Shown here: positions 13,160 to 13,563 of the stretch, piece after piece
How the letters are laid out: each line of letters opens with the position of its first letter
Numbering within the stretch: the stretch's first letter is position 1
Origin: JAVBNC01 sp031551765
GTDB lineage: Bacteria; Desulfobacterota; Desulfovibrionia; Desulfovibrionales; Desulfovibrionaceae
Assembly (NCBI GenBank): GCA_031551765.1
Contig: JAVBNC010000076.1
Span: forward strand, 1 to 13,563
Direction: 5' to 3'
Length of the DNA stretch: 13,563 nucleotides
Notes under the pieces: model-generated
Databases searched by the model: none
What the model saw: only the letters and a program-made list of their open reading frames with translations
What the model was told of the DNA's origin: nothing
Made by a program: the position numbers and the translations under genes

Positions 13160-13251
13160 AAGCGTGATCCTCCGGTTCGTGTAAGCGTTGCCGCGCGGTG
13201 CGCCATGGTACCAAAGACGTGGTGGATGGCAAGGCGTCCGCTTAGAGCATT
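13160..13251. other. Leader region of the lipoprotein gene and junction with the IS remnant
   Basis: This gap holds the lipoprotein ribosome-binding site (minus-strand GGAGGATC near 13167-13174). By position it also holds the promoter, but I cannot point to convincing -35/-10 hexamers. The change in composition at about 13240-13260 probably marks the edge of IS-derived DNA. Confidence 0.4.
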
Positions 13252-13520
13252 TTGTCATTGAAAATATCTGTTCTGATAAAGCACAAGCGCATCCGGCCTT
13301 ACAGACCACAGACCAATGGCAAGGCGGAACGATTTATCAGAACGGCATTGAAAGAGTGGGCATACGCCCAAACGTACACCCACTCATGGAAAAGAACGGC
13401 TTACCTGCCTGTGTGGACCCAACGCTACAATTTTCAGCGTCCTCACAGCGCTCTTGGCAGAAAACCTCCGGCTTCTCGATTATGCGGAGGGTGAACAACG
13501 TGTTGACACTCTATATCTAG
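13252..13520 (+). pseudogene. IS481-like transposase, C-terminal remnant
   Basis: From about 13261 the frame reads IKHKRIRPYRPQTNGKAERF, then WTQRYNFQRPHSALGRKPPA. This is the C-terminal integrase-core signature of IS481-family transposases, including the last acid of the DDE triad (E in NGKAERF). The first two catalytic aspartates and the N-terminal DNA-binding part are absent, since the sequence upstream belongs to the leader of the lipoprotein gene. The frame stops early at 13492-13494 after SRLCGG, whereas the expected tail (NNVLTLYI, stop 13518-13520) lies in another frame, indicating a -1-type frameshift near 13480-13490. The segment is AT-richer than its surroundings. It cannot act as a transposase. 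Confidence 0.8.
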
Positions 13521-13563
13521 CGCAGTTTGAACACGTACGCTTTTTTGATGGTCACGGGCGTGA
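13517..13563 (-). CDS. Possible C-terminal tail of a minus-strand gene, cut by the window edge
   Basis: The minus strand is open from the window edge to a TAG at 13517-13519, reading TPVTIKKAYVFKLR. The 14 residues are consistent with a real tail but too few to assign. The stop lies inside the end of the IS481-like remnant, so the element may have fused with or truncated this gene. Confidence 0.25.
   Translation of the reverse strand, partial: TPVTIKKAYVFKLR

Noticed and set aside
12005..13261. A 418-residue plus-strand open frame opposite the lipoprotein gene.
   Set aside because: It lacks a start with a ribosome-binding site and its composition (Gly/Arg/His/Val-rich) is typical of antisense frames. 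The minus strand has a clean lipoprotein signal and start site.
1..13563. CRISPR arrays, tRNA or rRNA genes, and defence or toxin-antitoxin modules.
   Set aside because: No regularly spaced repeats, no tRNA-like cloverleaf and no matching protein families were seen on either strand.

Overview
The window is about 13.5 kb of GC-rich bacterial chromosome. Codon use, the strong Shine-Dalgarno sites and the gene mix (TRAP transporter with acid or amide catabolic enzymes, FabD, RsmG, a Xer recombinase) would suit a Desulfovibrionaceae-like Desulfobacterota. That placement is inference; there is no rRNA or other decisive marker. The two edges are AT-richer and carry transposase pieces, so the window looks like ordinary chromosome bounded by insertion-sequence activity.

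Left part (1-4872). The start of an IS1595/ISSod11-like transposase reads leftward out of the window. Directly against it lies the 3' part of an MmgE/PrpD-family gene with no start of its own, so the IS has most likely cut that gene. A rightward set of genes follows: a TRAP-type large permease, a 74-residue two-helix membrane protein, an amidohydrolase-superfamily metallohydrolase and a muconate-lactonizing-type enolase-superfamily enzyme, closed by a strong terminator. Together they look like an uptake and degradation pathway for a small carboxylate or amide whose identity cannot be read from sequence. The damaged first gene may have disabled or altered it.

Middle part (4873-8690). These genes are rightward: a small free-standing AlaX-like tRNA-editing protein, a large exported protein with three similar GPW-ending repeats and a Tyr/Trp/Gly-rich C-terminal half, and a Maa/NodL-type sugar O-acetyltransferase. 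A long hairpin precedes the acetyltransferase ribosome-binding site. A bidirectional terminator separates the acetyltransferase from fabD, which is on the minus strand.

Right part (8690-13563). fabD (minus) is divergent from a tightly overlapped plus-strand trio: rsmG, a XerC/XerD-type tyrosine recombinase and crcB (fluoride channel). The trio ends in a perfect 55-bp palindrome that also faces a minus-strand lipoprotein gene of unknown function. Past the lipoprotein start lies the C-terminal remnant of an IS481-like transposase with an apparent frameshift. The last bases may hold the tail of another minus-strand gene.

I see no CRISPR array, tRNA, phage module or toxin-antitoxin pair, and no clearly new defence system. 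The most unusual items are the IS-broken catabolic locus with its miniature membrane partner and the GPW-repeat exported protein.
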